NCBI GenBank assembly: GCA_017255395.1
Contig: JAFKDC010000031.1
Location: 1-35,035, forward strand
DNA: 35,035 nucleotides
Direction: 5' to 3'
Source: Enemella evansiae
Lineage (GTDB): Bacteria > Pseudomonadota > Alphaproteobacteria > Rhodobacterales > Rhodobacteraceae
This document shows, in pieces, positions 23,218-31,547 of the stretch (positions are counted from its first letter, which is position 1; each line of letters opens with the position of its first letter). A program made the translations under genes and the position numbers. The notes beneath the pieces are model-generated. The model saw nothing but the letters and a program-made list of their open reading frames with translations, ran no database searches and was not told the DNA's origin.

Positions 23218-24135
23218 TCAACCCATGAGCTTCAACAAGGCGTCGCGCTGCGCTGTGTGCTTTTCGGGGTTGTCGCGCTTCAGTTTGTTCAGGTTGAGAA
23301 GTTTCCACTTCACGGCCGGTAGGTCAGCGGCCTGCGAACGGTCGATCGCCGCGAAGTCAGGCTCGCCGTCCTGAAGCGTCAGGAGGAACTGCCTCGCCTT
23401 GTCATCGAGCCTCGATTGCAGATCGGCGACCAACTTGAGGCGCGTCGCCAAAAGCGTAGCGAGCGGGACGGGTGTTCTGGTCATGCCTTCGAATTCCCGC
23501 GCGTAGGGTTGCTCGAGATCGATCGGGTTCGGATCGAGAAGCTCATGCGCCGGTCGTGGCGAACTGGCGACATAGATCAGGAAGGTGTGGAAGAGGTCCT
23601 GCGTCAGTCCCTCGTTTTCGTAAAGGAGCGTGACGTCGTAGAGATCCCGGGGATGCTGCCTGTCCAGGGCGGCGTGCAGCTTGCCAGCGAACAGATCCTC
23701 GAACGAGACGATCTGCATTTCGGCATAGCCATAGGCATCCTCCACGGCGGCAGAGACGGTCCGGACTTCCGGGTCGTGGACCACGCCCCGGGTCACGGGC
23801 GAGGTTTCGATCTTGATCTCGGCATTGTCCAGGCGCGCCAGGAGCCGGGTGGCTCCGCCGCCGCCCCCTTGGATGCGCTGCGATTTCGCGCCTCGGATTC
23901 CGGTCTCGATGGAAGCCGCAATGCGATCCATCGCGGCGTTGATCTCGTCCAGGCTCTCGGCGCGTTCCTTGATTGGCAGGTAAGTCAGGTCGATGTCGAC
24001 CGACAGCCGAGGCAGGTCGCGGTAGAAGAGGTTGATGGCCGTCCCGCCCTTGAGCGCGAAGACGCTTTCGCCCGCGACATGGGGCAGGACGCGCACCAGG
24101 AGCGCAACCTGGGCTTCATAGGTCTCACGCGCCAT
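23218..24135 (-). CDS. AbiEii/AbiGii-family nucleotidyltransferase toxin
   Basis: 305 aa. The toxin of a type IV toxin-antitoxin system of the AbiE abortive-infection class. The nucleotidyltransferase motif is ALKGGTAINLF (27-37) with the catalytic pair Asp47 and Asp49 in LSVDIDLTY. Downstream are a basic K-R-rich segment, the E-D-L-F-A-G-K-L-H-A-A-L-D-R motif and RDLYDV, all typical of AbiEii. Related toxins transfer nucleotides to tRNA. It overlaps the antitoxin gene by 11 bp, so the two are co-expressed. The C-terminal region is Lys-rich. All key residues are present, so it should be active. Confidence 0.9.
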   Translation of the reverse strand: MARETYEAQVALLVRVLPHVAGESVFALKGGTAINLFYRDLPRLSVDIDLTYLPIKERAESLDEINAAMDRIAASIETGIRGAKSQRIQGGGGGATRLLARLDNAEIKIETSPVTRGVVHDPEVRTVSAAVEDAYGYAEMQIVSFEDLFAGKLHAALDRQHPRDLYDVTLLYENEGLTQDLFHTFLIYVASSPRPAHELLDPNPIDLEQPYAREFEGMTRTPVPLATLLATRLKLVADLQSRLDDKARQFLLTLQDGEPDFAAIDRSQAADLPAVKWKLLNLNKLKRDNPEKHTAQRDALLKLMG

Positions 24136-24937
24136 TTTCCGCCTCCGGTTTCACGAATTCTTCCGGCACCATGATCCGATAGCGCGGGTGGATCTTGCCG
24201 CCCTGGACCAGAGCCCGGTCGCCGCTGCCGAGGTCGAATGCCTGCGGGTCGATCCGTTTGCGCCAGGGATGATCGTGGCGGTCCGCGAAGACGAAGAACA
24301 GGCGCTTGACCTTGATCTTCTGGCACGCTTGCAGGAGGTCGGAAATCAGCCTTGGGCGCAGGGTTGTCAGGCTCTCGAAGACCATGTCGAGCGTGTGGAA
24401 ACTCTCATGGTGGGGCAACTCGTCCATGGCTTCCAGGATTGCGCGCTCCGGCGTCGACATCGTCAGACCCCAGTCCCATGGCAGGCCAGAATTCTTGCCC
24501 TCGATCACGCCCAGCTTCGGATCGGTGAACAAGGAACGGGGGCGGATACTGAAAGGGGCATCCGTCTGCAGTTTGATCAGCCAGTTCGGGACCTTGTCCC
24601 CATAGACCCAGACTGGAGCGCTTTCCCCCAGGCGGAGGTAATGGGCATGTCCTTGTTCACCGAGTGCCGTTGTGCTCCCGACATGCAGATCATGACCCAT
24701 GATATGTTGCATCGAAAGGATGCAGGTCTTCCAGTCGATGCTGTTGGACGCCTGCATATTCGGGACTGGTCGGCGGAAGACACCGCGTGCGATGCGCTCC
24801 AGCCAGCCGCGTTTCACATAGTCACGGAAGCTCTCATAGGCGATGCCCTGCGAGACGAGCCATGCCGCGTCGACCAGATACCCGGCGGGTACGGCATCGA
24901 GCACTTTCTTCAGATTCTGTGACCTTGCGGTGTCCAT
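24125..24937 (-). CDS. AbiEi-family antitoxin / transcriptional autorepressor
   Basis: 270 aa. The N-terminal winged helix (about residues 8-55: VLDAVPAGYLVDAAWLVSQG, then RDYVKRGWLERIARGVF) matches the AbiEi DNA-binding domain. The C-terminal domain (about 60-260) counters the toxin without binding it, as described for type IV systems. The ribosome site is weak (TTTAGG). Direct repeats at 24951-24960 and 24973-24981, 22 bp apart, lie immediately upstream and are candidate operator sites. Confidence 0.88.
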   Translation of the reverse strand: MDTARSQNLKKVLDAVPAGYLVDAAWLVSQGIAYESFRDYVKRGWLERIARGVFRRPVPNMQASNSIDWKTCILSMQHIMGHDLHVGSTTALGEQGHAHYLRLGESAPVWVYGDKVPNWLIKLQTDAPFSIRPRSLFTDPKLGVIEGKNSGLPWDWGLTMSTPERAILEAMDELPHHESFHTLDMVFESLTTLRPRLISDLLQACQKIKVKRLFFVFADRHDHPWRKRIDPQAFDLGSGDRALVQGGKIHPRYRIMVPEEFVKPEAENGA

Positions 24938-24950
24938 GATACCTAAAGTG

Positions 24951-24981
24951 ACAGATTTTCAAAGAGACATCTACAGTTTTC
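24951..24981 (-). promoter_or_regulatory. Candidate AbiEi operator repeats
   Basis: ACAGATTTTC (24951-24960) and ACAGTTTTC (24973-24981), written on the plus strand, are near-identical direct repeats starting 22 bp apart, about two helical turns. They lie 14-44 bp before the antitoxin start in an AT-rich stretch, where AbiEi is expected to autoregulate. Confidence 0.45.
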
Positions 24982-24989
24982 TTTGATGA

Positions 24990-25310
24990 AAATGCTTTTC
25001 CGGCGTTATGGACGCTCCTATCTCACCATTTCCAAAGAACTTAGGGACTAGCCCCAAGGGGAGGGAGATCTGAAGACGCTGGGTTGAGAGACGGCTACGA
25101 CTTGCGGTGGTTACCGAAGGTCGCAGCGGTGCACATCCCGGCGTGCCGCCGGAACCAGACCTTGGTCCTTCGGACAGGAGCTTGACCGAGGCTGATGTCC
25201 CGAAGGGCCAGTCTGCCAACCTACAGGTTGGCAGCTGCGCTCGGTTTGCCAAACTATGATGTGGCAAAAAGCTGGACGATCGCACAGAGCGTCACTAGCC
25301 GGTGCGGTGC
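24990..25310. other. Gap between AbiE and the 98-aa gene, with palindromes
   Basis: No gene is supported; minus-strand frames here have no recognisable product. It holds a perfect palindrome with a 2-bp centre, CTGCCAACCT-AC-AGGTTGGCAG (25213-25234), and a looser repeat TTTGCCA-N10-TGGCAAA (25245-25268). Both are built on TGCCAA/TTGGCA, which suggests binding sites for one dimeric regulator. The target gene is unclear. Confidence 0.4.
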
Positions 25311-25607
25311 TCACTTATTCCCGTCGATCCACTTCGACATGAGCCCCTTGTCGCGGAAGCATTCGTCTGGAACGGCGCACCGTTTGATCCGGGCGAGCTT
25401 CTCAGCGAAGGCCACTTGCCTGGAGGTGGGCAGCTGGTCCATGTCCGATACGGGCTTCAGCCGGGCCTGAGCCTCGATCCAGGCGCTCAAAGATCGCCGG
25501 TCTTGCTGACCCTCCCAGGGCAGGAGCGTCCGGTTGCGCTGCGCGAGCGATCGCGCATAGGCGATCTGCTTGGGCGTTGCCGGCAGGGCGTGCGTGGTGA
25601 TTTCCAT
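25311..25607 (-). CDS. Small two-repeat hypothetical protein, 98 aa
   Basis: The protein consists of two copies of one motif: residues 11-44 (TPKQIAYARSLAQRN ... SLSAWIE) and 61-95 (TSRQVAFAEKLARIK ... LMSKWID). Each is a helix with Q-x-x-x-A-x-x-L-A followed by a short helix ending W-I-[DE]. Similar single motifs occur, as I recall, in plasmid hypothetical proteins and at the ends of some topoisomerases, so DNA-related binding is possible. GGGGG precedes the ATG. The upstream region holds the SOS box shared with the divergent methylase-helicase. Confidence 0.7.
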   Translation of the reverse strand: MEITTHALPATPKQIAYARSLAQRNRTLLPWEGQQDRRSLSAWIEAQARLKPVSDMDQLPTSRQVAFAEKLARIKRCAVPDECFRDKGLMSKWIDGNK

Positions 25608-25642
25608 GGTGGAACCCCCTTTCTGGCTTGGCTCAGAATATA

Positions 25643-25657
25643 GAACATAACAAGAAC
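25643..25657. promoter_or_regulatory. Alphaproteobacterial LexA (SOS) box
   Basis: GAAC-ATAACAA-GAAC is an exact GAAC-N7-GAAC direct repeat (GTTC-N7-GTTC on the other strand), the consensus LexA site of alphaproteobacteria. It sits in an AT-rich stretch in the divergent gap, 36 bp before the 98-aa gene start and 128 bp before the helicase start. Its nearness favours control of the 98-aa gene. Control of the helicase is possible. Confidence 0.65.
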
Positions 25658-25716
25658 AAAATCAAGCCGAGCTTCCGGGACGCGTCAGATTCGAGAGGGA
25701 GAGAGGGGCCGGGAAA

Positions 25717-25760
25717 GATCAGGTCCGAGGCTGCCCGAGAGAGGGTGTCCGGGCCTGATC
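25717..25760 (+). promoter_or_regulatory. Leader stem-loop of the methylase-helicase gene
   Basis: GATCAGGTCCG (25717-25727) pairs with CGGGCCTGATC (25750-25760), an 11-bp stem with one T·G. The apical part contains CCCGAGAGAGGG. The stem ends 25 nt before the ATG at 25786. The 3' flank matches the DUF6878 leader almost base for base. Confidence 0.65.
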
Positions 25761-25785
25761 CTGTCCTTCATTCCGGAGTTTCCCG

Positions 25786-28700
25786 ATGACCCATCTTGCC
25801 CCTGTTGCGCAGGCGTCCTTGCCTGCGCCCATTGTCCCGTTGGCAGCAAATCCTGCCCCTGCGATCGTTGCTGTTGCCGAAGCGCTGCAGCCCGATCTGG
25901 CGCAAGGGCTTCAGATCGACGCGCTGCGCCTCCGCCGCGAGATGGAACATGCCTTTGGCGGTTCCGATGCGACCGGTGCTTGGGACTGGAAGCTCGCCTA
26001 TGAGGCGGGCGAGGTGGCGCTGATCCTCTTTCTGCGAAAGTTCGGTCGGGCGCTGCTTGCGCGTGCCGGCTCGCCTGCGGCGCTCTTGCCGATCCTCGCC
26101 AAGGTGGCAGGCCTCTTGCCCACGCACACCCGGCGGTCGGAAGAGATGGAGCGCTTTCAGCAATTCTCGACGCCGCTGCCCATGGGGCTCGCGGCTGTGG
26201 CGGCAGCACAGATCACGCCCTATGATCTTGTCCTAGAGCCGTCTGCCGGGACCGGGCTTCTGGCGATCCTCGCCGAGATCGCCGGCGGCGCTCTGGCTCT
26301 CAACGAGTTGGCGGACACCCGCGCCGACCTTCTTCGCTTGCTGTTCCCGGGCCGACCGGTCACGGGGTTTGATGCCGCGCAGATCGACGATCATCTCGAT
26401 GCCTGCTCAAGCCCGAGCGTCATTCTGATGAACCCGCCTTTCTCGGCCCAAGCCAATGTCGATGGTCGGTCGACCGAGGCGACCGCCCGACATCTGCGCT
26501 CGGCCCTTGCGCGCTTAGTTCCCGGCGGACGGCTCGTGGCCATCACAGGGGCCGGTTTCGCGCCGGATGCGCCGGCCTGGGCCGAGACCTTCGGCCGTCT
26601 GACCGAGACCGCCCATCTCGTCTTCACCGGCGCGGTGTCGGGCGCCGCTTTCGCCAAGCACGGCACCAGCTTCGAGACGCGGATTTCTGTCTTCGACAAA
26701 TGCCGCGGCGGCGAGCCGGGCGGCACCACCGCAGACCTGCGCCAACCCATGTCTAGGGACGTGGCGCATCTGATGTCCCGGGTCACTGCCGAGGTTCCGC
26801 CGCGCCTCAAACTGGATCCAGCTCCTGCTGCGGGGCAGGGCCATTCTTCCCCCTTTCCGGGAAATTTTCACCTCACCACCCGCAAACCCGCCAGCCGATC
26901 GCACGCGACCTCTGCAGCCAATCCGGCGAAGCCTGAAACCCAGATTGAGGCCGAGGAACTGGACTACGCTCTCCGCGACGCCGCCGAAGACGAAGACACG
27001 GCACGGCTGTCCGACGCGATCTACGAGACCTTCCGCCTGCAGGCCATCAACATCCCCGGCGCGGCGCCGCACCCCACCAAACTTGTGCAATCGGCGGCCA
27101 TGGCCTCTGTCGCACCGCCGAAACCCAGCTATCGCCCCAAGCTTCCGGCGGCCATCCTGCGCGACGGCCTGTTGTCCGACGCGCAGCTTGAGACTGTCAT
27201 CTACGCGGGGGAGGCGCATGGCGCGCATCTCACTGGGTCTTGGACCGTCGATGAAACCGGAGACGTGGTCTCCGCTGCACCGGACGATGCCGCTGACGCC
27301 GTCCGCTTCCGCCGCGGCTTTTTCCTCGGCGATGGCACCGGGGCGGGCAAGGGCCGCCAGTCGGCCGGGATCCTGCTCGACAACTGGTGCCAAGGCCGCC
27401 GCAAGGCGCTCTGGATCTCGAAGAGCGACAAGCTTCTCGAGGATGCGCAGCGCGACTGGTCGGCGCTTGGCCAGGAGCGGCTTCTGGTGATGCCGCTGTC
27501 GCGTTTCGCACAAGGGCGCGACATCCCTCTGATCGAGGGCATCCTCTTCACCACCTATGCGACGTTGCGCTCGGAAGAACGGGGTGCCAAGAAATCCCGC
27601 GTCGATCAGATCGTCGACTGGCTCGGGGCGGATTTCGACGGGGTGATCCTCTTTGACGAAAGCCATGCCATGGCGAATGCCGCGGGGGGCAAGGGCGAGC
27701 GCGGCGATACCATGGCCTCGCAGCAGGGCAGGGCGGGCCTGCGCCTGCAGCACAAACTGCCCAACGCCCGCGTGGTCTATGTCTCGGCGACGGGCGCGAC
27801 GACCGTCCACAACCTCGCTTATGCGCAGCGTCTCGGTCTCTGGGGCGGGGAGGATTTCCCGTTCGCAACCCGGGCGGAATTCGTGGAAGCCATCGAGGCG
27901 GGCGGTGTCGCGGCGATGGAGGTTCTGGCCCGCGACCTCCGGGCGCTCGGCCTCTACACAGCGCGGTCGCTGTCCTATGACGGTGTCGAATACGAGATGC
28001 TGGAACACGCGCTTAGCCCCGAGCAGCGCGGTATCTACGATGCCTATGCCGGGGCCTTCGCGATCATCCACAACAACCTGACCGCGGCGCTGGAGGCGGC
28101 GAACATTTCCGGCGCGGCCGACGGGCCGAGGGGGTCGGGCACGCTGAACCGTCAGGCGAAATCCGCCGCTCGCTCGGCGTTTGAATCCGCCAAGCAGCGC
28201 TTCTTCGGCCACCTGCTAACCAGCATGAAAACCCCCGCCCTCATTTCCAGCATCGAGGAGGATCTGGCGGCAGGCCATGCCGCCGTCATCCAGATCGTCT
28301 CGACGGGCGAGGCGCTCATGGAGCGCCGCCTGTCGGAGATCCCAACCGACGAATGGGACGATATCCGCTGTGATATCACTCCCAGGGAGTATGTCCTGGA
28401 CTACCTCGCCCATTCTTTCCCGGTCCAGCTCTACGAGCCTTTCACTGACAGCGAGGGCAACCTCTCGTCGCGCCCCGTCACGCGCGACGGCCAACCGGTG
28501 GAGTGCCGCGAAGCCGTCCGGCGTCGTGACGCGCTGATTGAGAAACTGGCTTCGCTTCCGCCCGTGCCGGGTACACTCGACCAGATCGTCCAGCGCTTCG
28601 GCACCGATCTCGTGGCCGAAGTCACAGGGCGCTCGCGGCGCATCGTGCGGAAGGGCGAAGGGCATTCGGCACGGCTCGTGGTGGAGAACCGGGCCGGAGC

Positions 28701-30180
28701 CGCGAACCTCACGGAGACCCAAGCCTTCATGGATGACGAAAAGCGTATCCTGATCTTCTCGGATGCCGGCGGCACCGGGCGCAGCTATCACGCCGACCTC
28801 GGCGCGAAGAACCAGCGCTTGCGGGTCCACTACCTCTTGGAGCCCGGCTGGAAGGCAGATGCGGCGATTCAGGGCCTTGGCCGCACCAACCGAACCAATC
28901 AGGCGCAGCCGCCGCTCTTCCGGCCAGTGGCCACCGATGTGAAGGCGGAGAAGCGGTTCCTGTCGACCATTGCGCGACGTCTCGACACGCTTGGCGCGAT
29001 CACGCGCGGTCAGCGGCAGACCGGCGGGCAAGGGCTGTTCCGCCCGGAGGATAACCTCGAGTCGCCCTACGCCCGAGACGCCCTGCGCCAGCTTTACCGC
29101 CGCATCTATCGCGGCGATCTGGCCGGATGTTCGCTCGGGGCTTTCGAGGATGCGACCGGGCTCAGCCTGACCGATGACAACGGGCTGAAGGACGACCTGC
29201 CGCCGATCACGACCTTCCTCAATCGCCTGCTGGCGCTGACGATCAACATGCAAGCCGTGCTATTCTCGGCCTTCGAGGAATTGCTCGACCAGTGGATCGA
29301 GGGCGCCATCGCCGCCGGGGTCTATGACCTTGGCCTCGAGACGCTGCGCGCCGAGAGCTTCCGCGTCACGGATGCGCGGGTGATCTACACCCATCCTGGC
29401 TCGGGTGCGGAAACCCAGCTTCTCACCATCGCGGAAAAGCGCCGCAACACGCCGACAGCGCTCGTGGATGCGCTCGACTGGCTCGATGACCCGCAGGCGC
29501 GGCTTCTGGTCAACAGCCGCTCGGGCCGGGCTGCCGTGCAGGTTCCCGCCACCAGTCACATGCTGGACGATGGGACCATCGAGCCGCGCCTGCGCCTGAT
29601 CCGCCCGCTTGATGCCAGCACGGTCCCGGCCAAGGTCATGGAGGACACTCACTGGCTCGAGGCCGACCGCGCGGCCTTCACTGCGGCGTGGACTGCGGAA
29701 CTGGCCGAGGTGCCGGAGTTTTCCGAAGCCACGCTGCACATCGTGGCAGGTCTGCTGCTGCCGATCTGGAAGCAGCTTCCACAGGATGAAACCCGCGTCT
29801 ACCGCCTGCAGACCGATGACGGGCAGCGCATCATCGGCCGCCGCGTCTCGCCTGCCTGGGTCGCGACCACGCTGGCCGCCGATGCGCCCAAGCTCTCGGC
29901 CGCGCAGGTCCATGCCCTCGTTCTGGAGGGCAAGACCGTGGTGTGCCTGTCCGAAGGGATGGAATTGCACCGCTCGCGCGTCATGGGCGCGAACCGGATC
30001 GAACTGTCGGGCTTCTCGGAGGCAGCCAAGGATCGGCTCAAGGCCGATGGCTTCTTCTCGGAGATCATCAGTTGGAAGCTTCGGCTGTTCTGCCCGACCG
30101 ACGCCGATGGCGTCGCGATACTGGATCGTCTGCTTGCACGTTGTCCTGTCGCAAGGCTACATGATCGCGGAGGTTGTTGA
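25786..30180 (+). CDS. Fused adenine methyltransferase / strawberry-notch-type helicase
   Basis: 1464 aa. The N-terminal methyltransferase domain has the SAM-binding LEPSAGTGLLAIL (about 150-162) and the catalytic NPPF (about 215-218), the N6-adenine or gamma-class signature. A poorly conserved linker (about 330-480) follows. The superfamily II helicase core has Walker A GDGTGAGKGR (about 515-524), the DESH box (about 624-627), and a strawberry-notch-type second lobe with DAGGTGRSYHAD (about 991) and GLGRTNRTNQAQP. The C-terminal 400 residues match the strawberry-notch C-terminal part. The protein probably methylates and remodels DNA of the element, for instance to evade restriction after transfer; this is inferred. 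The ribosome site is GGAG. Its stop lies 3 bp before the toprim gene, so they form an operon. Confidence 0.92.
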   Translation: MTHLAPVAQASLPAPIVPLAANPAPAIVAVAEALQPDLAQGLQIDALRLRREMEHAFGGSDATGAWDWKLAYEAGEVALILFLRKFGRALLARAGSPAALLPILAKVAGLLPTHTRRSEEMERFQQFSTPLPMGLAAVAAAQITPYDLVLEPSAGTGLLAILAEIAGGALALNELADTRADLLRLLFPGRPVTGFDAAQIDDHLDACSSPSVILMNPPFSAQANVDGRSTEATARHLRSALARLVPGGRLVAITGAGFAPDAPAWAETFGRLTETAHLVFTGAVSGAAFAKHGTSFETRISVFDKCRGGEPGGTTADLRQPMSRDVAHLMSRVTAEVPPRLKLDPAPAAGQGHSSPFPGNFHLTTRKPASRSHATSAANPAKPETQIEAEELDYALRDAAEDEDTARLSDAIYETFRLQAINIPGAAPHPTKLVQSAAMASVAPPKPSYRPKLPAAILRDGLLSDAQLETVIYAGEAHGAHLTGSWTVDETGDVVSAAPDDAADAVRFRRGFFLGDGTGAGKGRQSAGILLDNWCQGRRKALWISKSDKLLEDAQRDWSALGQERLLVMPLSRFAQGRDIPLIEGILFTTYATLRSEERGAKKSRVDQIVDWLGADFDGVILFDESHAMANAAGGKGERGDTMASQQGRAGLRLQHKLPNARVVYVSATGATTVHNLAYAQRLGLWGGEDFPFATRAEFVEAIEAGGVAAMEVLARDLRALGLYTARSLSYDGVEYEMLEHALSPEQRGIYDAYAGAFAIIHNNLTAALEAANISGAADGPRGSGTLNRQAKSAARSAFESAKQRFFGHLLTSMKTPALISSIEEDLAAGHAAVIQIVSTGEALMERRLSEIPTDEWDDIRCDITPREYVLDYLAHSFPVQLYEPFTDSEGNLSSRPVTRDGQPVECREAVRRRDALIEKLASLPPVPGTLDQIVQRFGTDLVAEVTGRSRRIVRKGEGHSARLVVENRAGAANLTETQAFMDDEKRILIFSDAGGTGRSYHADLGAKNQRLRVHYLLEPGWKADAAIQGLGRTNRTNQAQPPLFRPVATDVKAEKRFLSTIARRLDTLGAITRGQRQTGGQGLFRPEDNLESPYARDALRQLYRRIYRGDLAGCSLGAFEDATGLSLTDDNGLKDDLPPITTFLNRLLALTINMQAVLFSAFEELLDQWIEGAIAAGVYDLGLETLRAESFRVTDARVIYTHPGSGAETQLLTIAEKRRNTPTALVDALDWLDDPQARLLVNSRSGRAAVQVPATSHMLDDGTIEPRLRLIRPLDASTVPAKVMEDTHWLEADRAAFTAAWTAELAEVPEFSEATLHIVAGLLLPIWKQLPQDETRVYRLQTDDGQRIIGRRVSPAWVATTLAADAPKLSAAQVHALVLEGKTVVCLSEGMELHRSRVMGANRIELSGFSEAAKDRLKADGFFSEIISWKLRLFCPTDADGVAILDRLLARCPVARLHDRGGC

Positions 30181-30183
30181 CCC

Positions 30184-31215
30184 ATGTATTCCAAGACCGA
30201 AGACCTCGTGCGCGATCTGGCAGAAAATGCCGAAGGCGTCTGTCGTGCCTACCTTCCCGCCGGACGGCGGGAAGGATCCTACTGGATCGTCGGCGATCTG
30301 CAGAACAACCCCGGCCGGTCGCTCTTCGTGCGGTTGACGGGTCCTGCGTCGGGACCAGGGGCAGCGGGCAAGTTTACGGATGGGGCCACAGGCGAGCATG
30401 GCGATCTCCTGGACATCATCCGCGCCCGGACGGGGATCACGCGCTTCCCCGACCTTCTCGCCGAGGCCCGAGCGCATCTTGGCCGTCCGCAGCTGGTCGT
30501 CCCGGATAAGCAAGAGCCGAGGAAGGCCAAGGCGCCCGGTGGCACTCCCGCGGCAGCGGCGCGCTTGTTTGCTGCCTCGAACCCGATCACAGGCACGCTT
30601 GCTGAGACCTACCTCCGTTCCCGAGGCATCACCCAATTCGGGGCGAACGGCGCCTTACGCTTCCACCCGAAGTGCTGGCATCGGGAAGAGGGGCAGACCC
30701 GGAGCATCCCCAGACCGGCGATGATCGCGGCGGTTACCGATGGGGCAGGGGCCGTGCAGGGCGTGCATCGCACCTGGTTGGCAGCTGACGGGCAGGGGAA
30801 GGCGGCAGTGAATCCAGAGCGTCGGGCTATGGGTCACCTCCTCGGCAATGCTGTCAGGCTGACCCCGCAGGATGACATCCTCGTCATCGGCGAAGGCATC
30901 GAGACCATGCTGTCCCTGTCCGAGGCGATCCCCGGCCTTCCCGTCTGGGCGGCGCTCTCGTCTGGTCACCTCGGGGCGGTCCTGTTGCCGGAGGGGCTCA
31001 AGCGCCTTTACGTCGCGATCGATCGCGATCCGGCCGGGCAGCGCGCGGCAGAGAAGTTGAGCGCCAGAGCCTCCGAGGTCGGGGTGCGCGTGCGGGTGCT
31101 GGAACCGCGGCTCGGGGATTTCAACGATGATCTTCGAGCGAACGGCAAGGACGCGCTGCGCCAGCATCTGGCAGGTCAGATCGGGCCAGAGGATCGGCAT
31201 CGCCTGCCCAGCTGA
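30184..31215 (+). CDS. DUF7146/toprim-domain primase-like protein
   Basis: 343 aa. The N-terminal part (about 1-110) includes F-V-R-L-T-G and GKFTDGATGEHGDLLDIIR, as in plasmid primase-like DUF7146 proteins. The C-terminal toprim domain has the catalytic Glu in GEGIET (236-241) and the acidic pair in AIDRDPAGQ (278-286), with a final D-F-N-D-D. No zinc-ribbon Cys set is seen at the N-terminus, unlike DnaG. It may synthesise primers or act as a nuclease/topoisomerase-like enzyme. It starts 3 bp after the helicase stop, so the two probably act together on single- or double-stranded element DNA. Confidence 0.85.
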   Translation: MYSKTEDLVRDLAENAEGVCRAYLPAGRREGSYWIVGDLQNNPGRSLFVRLTGPASGPGAAGKFTDGATGEHGDLLDIIRARTGITRFPDLLAEARAHLGRPQLVVPDKQEPRKAKAPGGTPAAAARLFAASNPITGTLAETYLRSRGITQFGANGALRFHPKCWHREEGQTRSIPRPAMIAAVTDGAGAVQGVHRTWLAADGQGKAAVNPERRAMGHLLGNAVRLTPQDDILVIGEGIETMLSLSEAIPGLPVWAALSSGHLGAVLLPEGLKRLYVAIDRDPAGQRAAEKLSARASEVGVRVRVLEPRLGDFNDDLRANGKDALRQHLAGQIGPEDRHRLPS

Positions 31216-31320
31216 GCTACATCGCGCAGGGGGGGGCTGGGAGTGCGGGGCAGGGGGCTGCATCCCAGTCGTGGCTCTGGATCGTCGTCCTCACCCCATC
31301 CCGGGCCTTGCGCATCCACC

Positions 31321-31547
31321 CGTCAGCCCTGCGCGGCCTTCAAGAGATGGGCAGGCCGTCAAAGCGGTTGCCCCTGCAAGGTCGGCAGGGAACCTATTTC
31401 CGCCGGCGGCAAAGCCGCCTTTGCATCGCGAGACAAATAGCTTCCCTGCCGACCTCCTCCACGCTGTTCCGGCCCCGGCGAAGCCGGGATGAAGGGGCAA
31501 CCGCCCCGACGGCTCGGGTCTGCCCATGAAGGCCGCGCGGGATGACG
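31321..31547. repeat. Large nested inverted repeat, about 227 bp
   Basis: Successive arms pair in order. 31379-31399 pairs with 31435-31455 (20 of 21 bases), 31364-31375 with 31493-31504 (12 of 12), 31355-31360 with 31508-31513, 31347-31354 with 31520-31527 (8 of 8), and 31321-31342 with 31527-31547 (two differences). The apex holds a second stem, GGCGGC-AAA-GCCGCC (31405-31419), and the right arm has CCCGGC-GAA-GCCGGG. It fills a gene-free gap between the toprim and DUF2493 genes. It could be a non-autonomous mobile repeat or a structured RNA. Apparent open frames through it are products of the repeat. Confidence 0.7.

Noticed and set aside
24971-25285. Minus-strand open frame between AbiE and the 98-aa gene
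   Set aside because: No ribosome site and no family features, and it crosses the palindromes at 25213-25268.
26515-28212. Minus-strand open frame opposite the methylase-helicase
   Set aside because: Walker A and DESH motifs are on the plus strand; the minus frame is compositionally odd and without motifs.
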